A stretch of 64,000 nucleotides of DNA from Pedobacter schmidteae (GTDB lineage: Bacteria > Bacteroidota > Bacteroidia > Sphingobacteriales > Sphingobacteriaceae): contig NZ_LS999839.1 in NCBI RefSeq assembly GCF_900564155.1, forward strand, positions 6,011,097 to 6,075,096, read 5' to 3'. The notes under the pieces are model-generated. The model did no database searches and had not been told where the DNA came from. It was given only the letters and a program-made list of their open reading frames with translations. Every line of letters begins with the position of its first letter. Position 1 is the first letter of the stretch. Positions 50,701 through 57,300 of the stretch are shown here, one piece after another. Made by a program: the position numbers and the translations under genes.

Positions 50701-51320
50701 AAACCTATCGGTCCTTGCGGTCCGGTCGCCCCTGTACCCGCTGTTTCATTCGCAGGCGCCCAGGCCGTACCGTTCCATTTCAGCACCTGGCCAGTGCCCG
50801 GAGCAGTAATGCTAACATTAAATCCTTGTAACTTACTAACAGTAGGATTCGGGTAATTCCCACTCAAGTCCCCTGTTGCACTTCCAGCTGGCGTAGCTGA
50901 ACTGGCATAGATGGCATATGGAACCGACTGAAGTTGAGAAGTCCCCATATCTATAAAACTACTTCCTCCGGCCGGGTCCAACTCTACCTGAAGAAATTTA
51001 TTTCCTGTAGCCCAATTTATTTCGGCCATTGTTCCCCGCTGCGAAAGTGCGCCACTGCTTCCTATAACAACCGTAAACAAACCAAACTTATTGGTTTGGC
51101 GTTGCCTGGTTTCCATATAAACACTTTGACCATTCGCTCCGCCATCTTTAATGGTTAGCCGTAAACCAATTGATTGCTCTACAACAGGACTCCCATCTGC
51201 CTTTCTGGCGACTCCCTGATAGTTAATCTGTGGAAGCTGCTGAGCCAGAACAGGCGTAAAATCGATCAAAATAAAAGCGAGAGCAGTTAATAAGAATCGA
51301 ATAATATAGGTGTTAATCAT
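44730..51320 (-). CDS. Secreted collagen-like/tail-fibre-repeat giant fibre protein (2196 aa)
   Basis: The architecture in order is as follows. A signal peptide ends near PVLAQ. A Bacteroidetes tail-fibre N-terminal domain (INYQGVARKADGSPVVEQS; MGTSQLQSVPYAIYASSA) and GDLSGNYPNPTVSKLQG come next. A collagen-like stretch of Gly-X-Y triplets (GPQGPIGLTGAQG...) spans roughly residues 195-300. Then twenty 64-residue repeats (MVGLGNVDNTSDLNKPIST, ALKADQSAVDLKAPLASPTF), with repeat 16 shortened by 9 residues. Three related units of the VGLGNVNNTSDVNKPISTAT type follow, two with long inserts. A glycine-rich tip (HIVGGGGQGGG...ASGVIIVYEFK) closes the protein, as in phage tail-fibre adhesins. Residue positions are approximate. 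It lies 14 bp after the small CHU_C gene. The likely role is a long trimeric surface fibre with a binding tip. Confidence 0.8.
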   Translation of the reverse strand: MINTYIIRFLLTALAFILIDFTPVLAQQLPQINYQGVARKADGSPVVEQSIGLRLTIKDGGANGQSVYMETRQRQTNKFGLFTVVIGSSGALSQRGTMAEINWATGNKFLQVELDPAGGSSFIDMGTSQLQSVPYAIYASSATPAGSATGDLSGNYPNPTVSKLQGFNVSITAPGTGQVLKWNGTAWAPANETAGTGATGPQGPIGLTGAQGIQGPVGPQGPIGLTGSAGTVGLTGPAGPAGPAGIQGIQGLPGAQGAIGLTGATGAQGPEGLAGPQGPIGPIGLTGAIGPVGATGAQGPQGIPGLSNLNSVGAIGSTANPNGIILNGGVLTLTPADAANGGVLTTGAQVIAGAKTFSSPVTFSGGLTGITAAMVGLGNVDNTSDLNKPISTAVQAALDAKGSAAGLALKADQSAVDLKAPLASPTFTGTVSGITAAMVGLGNVDNTSDLNKPISTAVQAALDAKGSVAGLALKADQSAVDLKAPLASPTFTGTVSGITATMVGLGNVDNTSDLNKPISTAVQAALDAKGSATGLALKADQSAVDLKAPLASPTFTGTVSGITATMVGLGNVDNTSDLNKPISTAVQAALDAKGSAAGLALKADQSAVDLKAPLASPTFTGTVSGITATMVGLGNVDNTSDLNKPISTAVQAALDAKGSATGLALKADQSAVDLKAPLASPTFTGTVSGITATMVGLGNVDNTSDLNKPISTAVQAALDAKGSAAGLALKADQSAVDLKAPLASPTFTGTVSGITAVMVGLGNIDNTSDLNKPISTAVQAALDAKGSAAGLALKADQSAVDLKAPLASPTFTGTVSGITSSMVGLGNVDNTSDLNKPISTAVQAALDAKGSVAGLALKADQSAVDLKAPLASPTFTGTVSGITATMVGLGNVDNTSDLNKPISTAVQAALDAKGSAAGLALKADQSAVDLKAPLASPTFTGTVSGITAAMVGLGNVDNTSDLNKPISTAVQAALDAKGSVAGLALKADQSAVDLKAPLASPTFTGTVSGITASMVGLGNVDNTSDLNKPISTAVQAALDAKGSAAGLALKADQSAVDLKAPLASPTFTGTVSGITSSMVGLGNVDNTSDLNKPISAAVQAALDAKGSAAGLALKADQSAVDLKAPLASPTFTGTVSGITSSMVGLGNVDNTSDLNKPISTAVQAALDAKGSATGLALKADQSAVDLKAPLASPSFTGTVSGITAAMVGLGNVDNTSDLNKPISTAVQAALDAKGSAAGLALKADQSAVDLKAPLASPTFTGTVSGITAAMVGLGNVDNTSDLNKPISTAVQAALDAKGSVAGLALKADQSAVDLKAPLASPAFTGTVTGITSSMVGLGNVDNTSDLNKPISTAVQAALDAKGGSADLALKAPLASPTFTGTVSGITATMVGLGNVDNTSDLNKPISTAVQAALDAKGSVAGLALKADQSAVDLKAPLASPTFTGTVSGITATMVGLGNVDNTSDLNKPISTAVQAALDAKGSAANLALKADQSAVDLKAPLASPSFTGTVSGITAAMVGLGNVDNTSDLNKPISMAVQAALDAKGSAAGLALKADQSAVDLKAPLASPTFTGTVSGITATMVGLGNVDNTSDLNKPISTAVQAALDAKGSAAGLALKADQSAVDLKAPLASPTFTGTVSGITSSMVGLGNVNNTSDVNKPISTATQTALDLKANLASPAFTGTPTLPTGTIATTQTAGNNTTAVATTAFVTSAISTAAAPDADATTKGKIQLAGDLSGTAAAPVIANAAITATKLAADAVTTVKISDGSVTDAKIATGISASKVGLGNVNNTSDVNKPISTATQTALDLKANLASPTFTGTPTLPTGTIATTQTAGNNTTAVATTAFVTSAISTAAAPDADATTKGKIQLAGDLSGAAAAPVIANAAITATKLAADAVTTVKISDGSVTDAKIATGISASKVGLGNVNNTSDVNKPISTATQTALDLKANLASPTFTGTPTLPTGTIATTQTSGNNSTAVATTAYVDAAVAGALKDIVVLTSTSGGTYVPSAGTKAIVVHIVGGGGQGGGAPNTAASSGGGGGAGGYILTHISSPSASYTWDVGTGGSGAAATAAGTAGGATTFGSFTAGGGTGGAVGSGTTFIAAAGGAGGTATGGDVNVPGQQGGAGIKFSTTAGQGMAGSGGSTNFGNGGSGKAGAAGAGAVGTGYGAGGGGSMTNTAGAAGASGVIIVYEFK
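46395..50207 (-). repeat. Twenty tandem 192-bp repeats inside the fibre gene
   Basis: Counting from the translation gives 20 units of 64 codons, one shortened by 27 bp, total 3813 bp, which matches 46395-50207 exactly. Units differ mainly at the codons before MVGLG (AA, AT, AV, SS, AS) and after DAKGS (AAGL, VAGL, ATGL). The high identity makes unequal recombination and length variation likely. A side effect is long stop-free frames on the opposite strand. Confidence 0.85.
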
Positions 51321-51334
51321 AGAGCAACGTAATG

Positions 51335-51841
51335 CTAGTTTAGAATGGTAATAAAGCCCTTCACAATTCCGGACTTGCTATTTTTTTTTAGTTTTATAAC
51401 ATAATAATAGGTGCCTTCGGCAAGTGGTTTACCCGAGAGATAGCCCATCCAATCGTTCTGATAGTTTGTGGCATGGTACACTGTACGCCCTGCGCGATCA
51501 AATATGGTAAGTTCATTATCAGGGAATTTTTCAATATCCTTAATCACCCAGACATCGTTGTTTCCATCCCCATTTGGAGTAAGGATATTGATGGGAAAAA
51601 TCAAGAATTCATTGGCATTGAGCAAACCGCTTATAGTGGGTTGTAACAATCCATTGGTAATAATCGCACGATTGTTTGCCATAGTTTCAACCAAAGCAAG
51701 CTCACCTATACTCCATTCATAGGTAACATTATTTTGCGAATAAGTATTTCCACCCGCATTGATAATGGCAGTTCCAATCCCCTGTCCATAGCTATTTAGG
51801 GCCATAAAAAAGGCGAATAAAAAAAACAACCAATACCTCAT
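51335..51841 (-). CDS. Small secreted protein with CHU_C gliding-motility C-terminal domain
   Basis: This 168-residue protein has a signal peptide ending near NSYGQ. A short N-terminal segment (IGTAIINAGGNTYSQNNVTY then EWSIGELALVETM, the common start of many CHU_C proteins) leads into a complete CHU_C domain (about 80-168: INILTPNGDGNNDVWVIKDI, LTIFDRAGRTVYHATNY, WMG, EGTYYYVIKLKK, KGFITILN). Such domains mark substrates of the type IX secretion system, yet there is almost no adhesin body here. The gene lies 14 bp before the fibre gene in the same operon, so it could be an anchor, cap or secretion partner for the fibre. A role is not shown by the sequence. Confidence 0.75.
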   Translation of the reverse strand: MRYWLFFLFAFFMALNSYGQGIGTAIINAGGNTYSQNNVTYEWSIGELALVETMANNRAIITNGLLQPTISGLLNANEFLIFPINILTPNGDGNNDVWVIKDIEKFPDNELTIFDRAGRTVYHATNYQNDWMGYLSGKPLAEGTYYYVIKLKKNSKSGIVKGFITILN

Positions 51842-52173
51842 GCCGTAATCATAATTTCAGACATAGTATATTTGGTTAATCCCAATAAGTAATATTTCTT
51901 TTTTTGTATCCCGACAAAAAATAGAATTCGCAACAAAAGTATAAAAGCTTTACAATTTGTAACTAAAATGTGATCATAAAAACCTCTAACTATTCAATCG
52001 TTGTATTTAATTGATTTGGACCTTGTTCTTTACATATCCCTTTATACATCCCCTTGGCAAATGGCATTAACTTTTGCAATCCAATAACAACTCAACACAA
52101 AAAGCCCCTACAGGATTTGACCCGCAGGGGCTTTCTGCATCAACTTATTCAACTTCTACAAGAAAAAACAAAA
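51842..52173. other. Intergenic gap with promoter region and terminator
   Basis: This 332-bp AT-rich stretch separates the minus-strand AraC-type gene from the CHU_C/fibre operon. It holds the terminator at 52098-52136 near one end. The remainder presumably carries the promoter for the operon start at 51841; no sequence motif was clear enough to mark. Confidence 0.5.
52098..52136 (-). terminator. Intrinsic terminator after the AraC-type gene
   Basis: A stem of nine bases (AAAGCCCCT at 52101-52109 with AGGGGCTTT at 52126-52134) and a CAGGATTTGACCCGC loop region is followed on the minus strand by TTTTTGTG. It lies about 40 bp after the stop of the AraC-type regulator gene at 52174. Confidence 0.75.
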
Positions 52174-53397
52174 TCAGGACACCTTTTTCTGAGAAAAAAA
52201 AGTTTTTGGCATTAGCCCTTTTTCTTTTTTAAACGCATTGTAAAAAGTAGCAAGACTCTTAAAACCAGACTCATAAGCGACAGCTTCGATAGTCATTCTA
52301 TCCGATTTTACAGGATATTGGCCTATAAAAAATTCGATACGATAACTATTGATCCAATCGCGAAAATTTTTTCCCAAAAGATTATTTAACACAAAAGAAC
52401 AATGATGTACAGGAATATCCAGCCCTCTTGCCAAATCTACAATCTGAAAATCTGGCTTTAAATAAGGTTGATGAATTTCCATATACGATGTCATTGCCGA
52501 CGAGTGGATATGGAGTTGATCTGGCGCTAATTTTATCTTCTTTGGAGAAACAACTTTCGATATAGCAATTACTTCAGCAACTTCTTCTACATCCTTATCA
52601 GCATCACTTTCTGCAGGTGCTTCTAATTTAGCTTCCGAAACTTTATCCATATCAACTGACACAAACAGATATCCGTAAAACATTTTAGGTTGATGCATGA
52701 TAAATACGACAATCACCAAAAGCACTACACAGTTTAACAAGATAAATACGGCGCTCAACGCCCTCCCTTCCATATCCCAAGGCATTATAGGAAAGAAACT
52801 GGCCAATTGAAAAAAAGTTGCTGCCCTCAAAAAAAAGAGAATCCATTTTTTTCCATCTGCATCAATTTCGCTATCAATACTCTTGGATTTTAATACCGAA
52901 ACCCAAGTTGCGATCAGATAACCTAGCATCAATGCCGGTCGGCCCAAATAATAAAACCAAGGCTCAAGCAGACCGCTTCGTTCCGTGATAAAAAGCTGCT
53001 TATTTTCAGTAATCTGATCAGCTATCGTATCCCAACTGACAGAAGGAGCAAAAGGAAAGGGAAGAATATGGACAATCGCCAACACCACCGGTACAAAATG
53101 AAACCATTCAAGTCTACGTAATTGGCTTCGTCCATTGATAAAACAGGTAACATACAAATAAAAACAAGCCGGGGCAGCATAATAAATGGGTGTAAACAAT
53201 TGATAAAAAAAAGGAAAAACACTCAAGTGCGCCGAGTTGACCAGCAACAAAATCAACACCTGGCCGAATCTGGAAATAAAAATAACTGACAGTAAACGGT
53301 TCAATAGGCGTACTCCCCGCTTAGCGAAAAACAGGTGTAACGATAATATCAGTAGAAAAAAACAGCTAATGCTGGAAAAAAAGTCTAAAACCCCCAT
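52174..53397 (-). CDS. Membrane-anchored AraC-type transcriptional regulator
   Basis: This protein has 407 residues. About seven hydrophobic segments cover residues 5-250 (FFLLILSLHLFF, VLILLLVNSAHLSVFPFFYQ, VPVVLAIVHILPFPF, ALMLGYLIATWVSV, ALSAVFILLNCVVLLVIVVF). A charged linker follows, then an AraC HTH domain in the last 100 residues (QIVDLARGLDIPVHHCSFVL; LLGKNFRDWINSYRIEFF; MTIEAVAYESGFKSLATFYN then KKEKGLMP). This membrane-plus-AraC layout is widespread in Bacteroidetes and probably senses an envelope signal. No binding target is visible. It reads divergently from the AlkB gene across a 150-bp gap and ends in a terminator. Confidence 0.8.
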   Translation of the reverse strand: MGVLDFFSSISCFFLLILSLHLFFAKRGVRLLNRLLSVIFISRFGQVLILLLVNSAHLSVFPFFYQLFTPIYYAAPACFYLYVTCFINGRSQLRRLEWFHFVPVVLAIVHILPFPFAPSVSWDTIADQITENKQLFITERSGLLEPWFYYLGRPALMLGYLIATWVSVLKSKSIDSEIDADGKKWILFFLRAATFFQLASFFPIMPWDMEGRALSAVFILLNCVVLLVIVVFIMHQPKMFYGYLFVSVDMDKVSEAKLEAPAESDADKDVEEVAEVIAISKVVSPKKIKLAPDQLHIHSSAMTSYMEIHQPYLKPDFQIVDLARGLDIPVHHCSFVLNNLLGKNFRDWINSYRIEFFIGQYPVKSDRMTIEAVAYESGFKSLATFYNAFKKEKGLMPKTFFSQKKVS

Positions 53398-53547
53398 ATA
53401 AGACGCCGCAAGATAGATGTTTTAATTCAAATTGAACACAAGCTTTTTGTATATCCAAGCAAGATTCAGATTTAAATTACACTTATTTTTAATGATTTTT
53501 GTACTAATATTAAATATTTTTTTCACCGATTAGCACGTTAGATAACT

Positions 53548-54156
53548 ATGGATTTGTTTAGCAACCCTATACCTGAATTTAATAATTTACTCCCTTACGA
53601 TGGCACGGTAAATTACTACGGTAAGATCATGCCTTTACAAACCGCCACCCATTATTTAAATACACTATTGAATACCATTGATTGGAAGAATGATGAAGCC
53701 ATTATCTTCGGAAAACACATTCTGACTAAACGAAAAGTAGCCTGGTATGGCGATACGGACTTTGAATACACTTATTCTAACGCGACTAAAAGAGCACTAG
53801 CCTGGACCAGCCCCCTGCTGGAACTAAAGGCAATTGCCGAACAGAAACTGGGAGAAACTTTCAATTCCTGCTTGCTAAACCTGTATCATAATGGCGACGA
53901 AGGCATGGCATGGCACAGTGATGGAGAAAAAGACCTGAAAAAGAACGGAGCAATAGGTTCCATGAGTTTTGGCGCCGAAAGAAAGTTTGCCTTTAAACAT
54001 AAACAAAGTAAACAAACTGTCTCCCTAATCCTCGAACATGGGAGCCTCCTGGTGATGAAAGATACCACGCAAACCAACTGGCTGCACAGACTTCCACCTA
54101 CCAAACAACCCCATCAGGCACGGGTTAATTTAACCTTCCGTACCATTGAAATTTAA
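53548..54156 (+). CDS. alkB: AlkB-like 2-oxoglutarate/Fe(II)-dependent dioxygenase
   Basis: This 202-residue protein has the AlkB catalytic core. The Fe(II) triad is H123, D125 (MAWHSDGE) and H180 (WLHRLPP). NLYHNGDEGM provides the N-x-Y-x-N substrate region, and the 2-oxoglutarate-binding Arg residues lie in RVNLTFRTI near 192 and 198. Family enzymes remove methyl or etheno adducts from DNA or RNA bases by oxidation (adaptive repair of alkylation damage). Bacterial AlkB proteins are about 200-215 residues, so this is full length. It is convergent with the DUF1456 gene, 2 bp apart, and divergent from the AraC-type regulator. The gene symbol is used for the family; orthology to the E. coli enzyme is not tested. 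Confidence 0.85.
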   Translation: MDLFSNPIPEFNNLLPYDGTVNYYGKIMPLQTATHYLNTLLNTIDWKNDEAIIFGKHILTKRKVAWYGDTDFEYTYSNATKRALAWTSPLLELKAIAEQKLGETFNSCLLNLYHNGDEGMAWHSDGEKDLKKNGAIGSMSFGAERKFAFKHKQSKQTVSLILEHGSLLVMKDTTQTNWLHRLPPTKQPHQARVNLTFRTIEI

Positions 54157-54158
54157 AT

Positions 54159-54413
54159 TTATTTAGCTGCAGGATTTGCAGGATCTTGCTTTGGCGGTCT
54201 GGGTCCCCTTTTATATATCACAAGGCCATTTAAAAAATTACGTAGGATCTGATCTCCACAAGCCTTAAAATTTGGGTGATCACTGTTCCTGAACATATCC
54301 CCCAACTCACTTTTACTAACCTTAAAGTTTACCAGAGCCATAATTTTCAATATATCATCGTTGGTAAGCGACAAGGCCACACGTAACTTTTTAAAAATAT
54401 CGTTATTACTCAT
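54159..54413 (-). CDS. DUF1456-family protein, single-domain form
   Basis: This 84-residue protein starts MSNNDIFKKLRVALSLTNDD. The DUF1456 signature is clear: IFKKLRVALSLTNDDILKIM, SKSELGDMFRNSDHPNFKAC, then GDQILRNFLNGLVIYKRG. E. coli YehS, the best known member, carries two such units and is about 156 residues; here only one is present with a short Pro-rich tail (PRPPKQDPANPAAK). Whether the family's short form is normal in this group, or the second unit was lost, I cannot tell. Its start codon lies 1 bp after the stop of the helicase gene 54415-55722, so the two are almost certainly cotranscribed, suggesting a link to RNA metabolism. Function of the family is unknown. Confidence 0.75.
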   Translation of the reverse strand: MSNNDIFKKLRVALSLTNDDILKIMALVNFKVSKSELGDMFRNSDHPNFKACGDQILRNFLNGLVIYKRGPRPPKQDPANPAAK

Positions 54414-54414
54414 A

Positions 54415-55722
54415 CTACATTGCTATTTCAATCTTAACCTTTTTATTCTTTATCCTTTCATTCTGCAGCGCAACCAGAATACGTTTCACCATTTTACGCT
54501 TTACAGCAACATAAGAAGCCTGATCCTTCACCTCTATCAATCCCACGTCTTCTTTTTCCAGACCTCCTTTTTTCAAAAGCAAGCCCACTATGTCTATTTT
54601 ATTTACCTTATCTTTTTTACCTGCCGCAATATACAAGGTTTGCCATTCGCTATCTTTTGGCAACTTAAAATCGCCTTTTAAGCTTTCTATTTCAATATCA
54701 GCCTTCAGAAAAGGATACCTCTCATCTTCAGCAATAATCAGGTAAGCAGTTCCTTTTGCATTCATTCGTGCTGTACGTCCATTCCGATGTAAAAATGCAT
54801 CTTCGGTATAAGGGAGCTGATAATGAACAATACACTCCACCTCAGGTATATCCAAGCCTCGTGATGCCAGATCGGTTGTAATCAGAATTTTGATACTTCC
54901 ATTTCTGAATTTCAGCAAAGCACGCTCACGCTCATCCTGCTCCATTCCACCGTGAAAAATATCATGCGCCAGATCCTCGTCTATTAACAAATCACTGATC
55001 CGGTCTACCGTTTCCCGATGGTTACAAAAAATCAACATATTTTTATCGCCAACCTTACAAATCAATTTTAATAAAGTCGCAAGCTTTTCTTCGGCAGTGG
55101 TCAGTACCTTTTTCAGCTTCAGATCCGGCACTACCGCCTCATCCTGCAAAAAATTAATCTCAATAGGCTCATCAATACTGGTAAAATCAGGAATCTCTTC
55201 CATTGAAGTGGCGGAGGTTAGGATCCTTTGTTTTAAAGAAAGTAATTTGCGGATGATATAAGACATGTCTTCCTTAAAGCCAAACTCTAAAGCTTTATCA
55301 AATTCATCCAATACCAATGTGGTTATCGCCGACTCATCAAAATTTTCATGGCGAAGGTGGTAAGCAATTCTACCTGGCGTACCAATCAGTACCGCAGGTG
55401 GCTCTTCAAAATTGTTTCGCTCTGTTTTTACCGGATGCCCACCATAGCAGCAGTTTACCTTAAAACCCGTCGACATTTGACGGAATACCATTTCAATCTG
55501 CAAGGCCAGTTCGCGGGAGGGAACCAATATCAATGCCTGTACTCCTGGAGTTTGCTTACTTAGATTTTTTAATACAGGAAGCAGAAAACCCAATGTTTTA
55601 CCCGACCCGGTAGGGGCCAGCAAAACCACATCGGCCCCACTCTTTCCAGCAGCCAATGTATCCAGCTGCATTTGATTAAGGGAGTTAATCTTTAATTTTT
55701 CCAGTATTTTTTCTACCATCAT
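54415..55722 (-). CDS. DEAD-box-type RNA helicase with DbpA-like C-terminal RNA-binding domain
   Basis: This 435-residue protein has all helicase motifs: Q-motif region near MQLDTLAAGKSG, Walker A APTGSGKT (36-43), motif Ia PSRELALQ, TPGR, motif II written DEFD (139-142) in place of DEAD, SAT (170-172), and motif VI HRNGRTAR. The C-terminal 75 residues (IYIAAGKKDKVNKIDIVGLL is close to LYIAAGKKDK here, then VGLIEVKDQASYVAVKRK) match the DbpA RNA-binding domain, which in E. coli recognises 23S rRNA hairpin 92. The protein is therefore probably a ribosome-assembly helicase. The gene starts 26 bp after the small gene 55749-55967 and ends 1 bp before the DUF1456 gene. Confidence 0.85.
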   Translation of the reverse strand: MMVEKILEKLKINSLNQMQLDTLAAGKSGADVVLLAPTGSGKTLGFLLPVLKNLSKQTPGVQALILVPSRELALQIEMVFRQMSTGFKVNCCYGGHPVKTERNNFEEPPAVLIGTPGRIAYHLRHENFDESAITTLVLDEFDKALEFGFKEDMSYIIRKLLSLKQRILTSATSMEEIPDFTSIDEPIEINFLQDEAVVPDLKLKKVLTTAEEKLATLLKLICKVGDKNMLIFCNHRETVDRISDLLIDEDLAHDIFHGGMEQDERERALLKFRNGSIKILITTDLASRGLDIPEVECIVHYQLPYTEDAFLHRNGRTARMNAKGTAYLIIAEDERYPFLKADIEIESLKGDFKLPKDSEWQTLYIAAGKKDKVNKIDIVGLLLKKGGLEKEDVGLIEVKDQASYVAVKRKMVKRILVALQNERIKNKKVKIEIAM

Positions 55723-55748
55723 CCGGCAAAGATAATGGAATTAAGGGA

Positions 55749-55967
55749 TTAAAATTTCAGATACTTCTTTCTAAGGTACTTCAGCGAACTATTTAAACGT
55801 ACATCCAGATTCATCAGCATATGCCCCCGCTCCGAAATCCAGGTGGTCATTTTATTATTCACGCGTTTTATGGGCACATAAACCCGCTCTTCCATCATCT
55901 CCTCATAATTAACAGAAGCCCTGCTTTGCTGCAACAAATTAAATTCATCTAACAATTCTGCTTTCAT
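55749..55967 (-). CDS. Small conserved-type protein of unknown function
   Basis: This 72-residue protein starts MKAELLDEFNLLQQSRASVN. It is charged, predicted mostly helical and cytosolic, with MTTWISERGHMLMNLDVRLN and a Lys-rich C-terminus (LKYLRKKYLKF). There is no signal peptide or cysteine. It lies 26 bp before the helicase gene and is probably the first gene of that three-gene operon (this protein, helicase, DUF1456). No family recognised. Confidence 0.5.
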   Translation of the reverse strand: MKAELLDEFNLLQQSRASVNYEEMMEERVYVPIKRVNNKMTTWISERGHMLMNLDVRLNSSLKYLRKKYLKF

Positions 55968-56185
55968 AATGTTTATATTTAGTTAGCGATCCGAATATTT
56001 AACGAAATCGCACTTACCATATTATAACAACCCGGAATAAAAAGGGTTTCAACATACCATTAAACTGTTGACAACTAGACAATTGTTAGCAATTAAACAA
56101 TCACAAATTAACACATTTTTAATTTTATCAACTTATTTTTAGGAAACCTGAGTACGGGTTGTTTAAAACTAACACCAATTAACGT

Positions 56186-56659
56186 ATGACCTGGAAGAAA
56201 TTTAGCGGCGAGATTATCCACTCGTCCATTTTAGAAGAAGTAGAAAATGCAATCATCAGAGAAAGCGACAATGGTTACCGCCTCAAAGTATGTATAGGTA
56301 CCGATTCGCAGGTAAAAGGTGCATTTACAGATTTTGCGACAGTAATTGTTTTGTTGAGAGAGCATCATGGTGGCTTCATGTACATTCACCAGGAAAAAAC
56401 AAGCCAAAAGATGAGTATCAAAGAAAGGATGCTTGTTGAAGTACAAAAGTCAATTGAGACCGCCTATTCCGTTTGCGATCTGTTAGACCTGTACAATGTC
56501 GATCTGGAGGTGCATGCCGATATCAATACCAATCCCATGTTTAAATCAAACAAAGCGCTAAACGAAGCCATGGGATATATTCTAAGCATGGGCTTTATAT
56601 TTAAAGCAAAACCCGAAGCTTTTGCCAGCTCGACCTGTGCAGATAAGATGGTACATTAA
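56186..56659 (+). CDS. YkuK-like RNase H-fold protein (DUF458)
   Basis: This 157-residue protein starts MTWKKFSGEII. It has the DUF458/YkuK signature: YRLKVCIGTDSQVKGAFTDF (Asp 40 in a RNase H-like first strand), TVIVLLREHHGGFMYIHQE, then LEVHADINTNPMFKSNKALN and GYILSMGFIFKAKPEA. The fold is RNase H-like, and members are small cytosolic proteins whose biochemical role is not settled. The length is typical. It is one of the few plus-strand genes, convergent and abutting with the DUF4468 gene on the minus strand (stops adjacent at 56659/56660, no terminator seen). Confidence 0.8.
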   Translation: MTWKKFSGEIIHSSILEEVENAIIRESDNGYRLKVCIGTDSQVKGAFTDFATVIVLLREHHGGFMYIHQEKTSQKMSIKERMLVEVQKSIETAYSVCDLLDLYNVDLEVHADINTNPMFKSNKALNEAMGYILSMGFIFKAKPEAFASSTCADKMVH

Positions 56660-57241
56660 CTACCATTGCCGACCTGGACCAACTGGCACCGCCTTCACAA
56701 CAGGTGGAACAACATCCCTATCCTTCATCGCCGCCTTAAACCGCTCCGCAAAAGCATTAACAGCCTTTGTTGTTGCTTTCACATATCCGTTCCATTCCGC
56801 AGCATTTAGTTTACCCGGTTTATTTTCAAGCGGCGTCCCAACTGTTGTTGCCGGCACAAAATTACCATAGCGATCTCTTTGGTAAGGAATAAAAACAAAA
56901 TCAGTTAACCAAAACCGGTATTTTCCATCCTTTGCTTCAGCATAAAAATGATACTGCACTTCTCCCGAAGGCCGACTTAAAACCAATGCAGTCTTATTAA
57001 TGATCATTTTTCCAGTAGCATGAATCAATGAATCCGTTGTCGCAGATTTCGGTTTCATCGTTTTAACAGATTTCTTTAAGAAATCAACAGCTCTTGCAGT
57101 TAACGAGTCTTTTGGTATATCCTTTGCAACCACAACCTCGTAACAAATTAATTTGCCACGTTCATCTGTAGCCAAAGGTTTCTCCTGTCCAAAACATACC
57201 ACACCAAAAAGCACAAAGGTTATTAAAGCTGAAAGTTTCAT
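56660..57241 (-). CDS. Secreted DUF4468-type protein
   Basis: This 193-residue protein has a signal peptide ending near VVCFGQ. The domain has ICYEVVVAKDIPKDSLTARA then VDFLKKSVK, followed by SLIHATGKMIINKTALV, then EVQYHFYAEAKDGKYRFWLT, the hallmark of DUF4468 (two-strand lead, helix, and a K-D-x-x-Y-R-F strand). A C-terminal segment (NAAEWNGYVKATTKAVNAFAERFKAA broken at ...AERFKAA) is helical with a Pro-rich tail. The family is periplasmic or surface-associated in Bacteroidetes with no known activity. Downstream of the porin gene but separated from it by a terminator. Confidence 0.65.
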   Translation of the reverse strand: MKLSALITFVLFGVVCFGQEKPLATDERGKLICYEVVVAKDIPKDSLTARAVDFLKKSVKTMKPKSATTDSLIHATGKMIINKTALVLSRPSGEVQYHFYAEAKDGKYRFWLTDFVFIPYQRDRYGNFVPATTVGTPLENKPGKLNAAEWNGYVKATTKAVNAFAERFKAAMKDRDVVPPVVKAVPVGPGRQW

Positions 57242-57253
57242 ATATAAAGATAT

Positions 57254-57284
57254 AAAAAAGCCACCGGTATTCCGGTGGCCTAAA
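57254..57284 (-). terminator. Intrinsic terminator after the porin gene
   Basis: An eight-base GC stem (GCCACCGG at 57260-57267 with CCGGTGGC at 57272-57279) and a TATT loop is followed on the minus strand by TTTTTTATA. It lies about 20 bp after the stop of the porin gene at 57301, and separates it from the DUF4468 gene. Confidence 0.8.
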
Positions 57285-57300
57285 ATTAACGTAATTGAGA

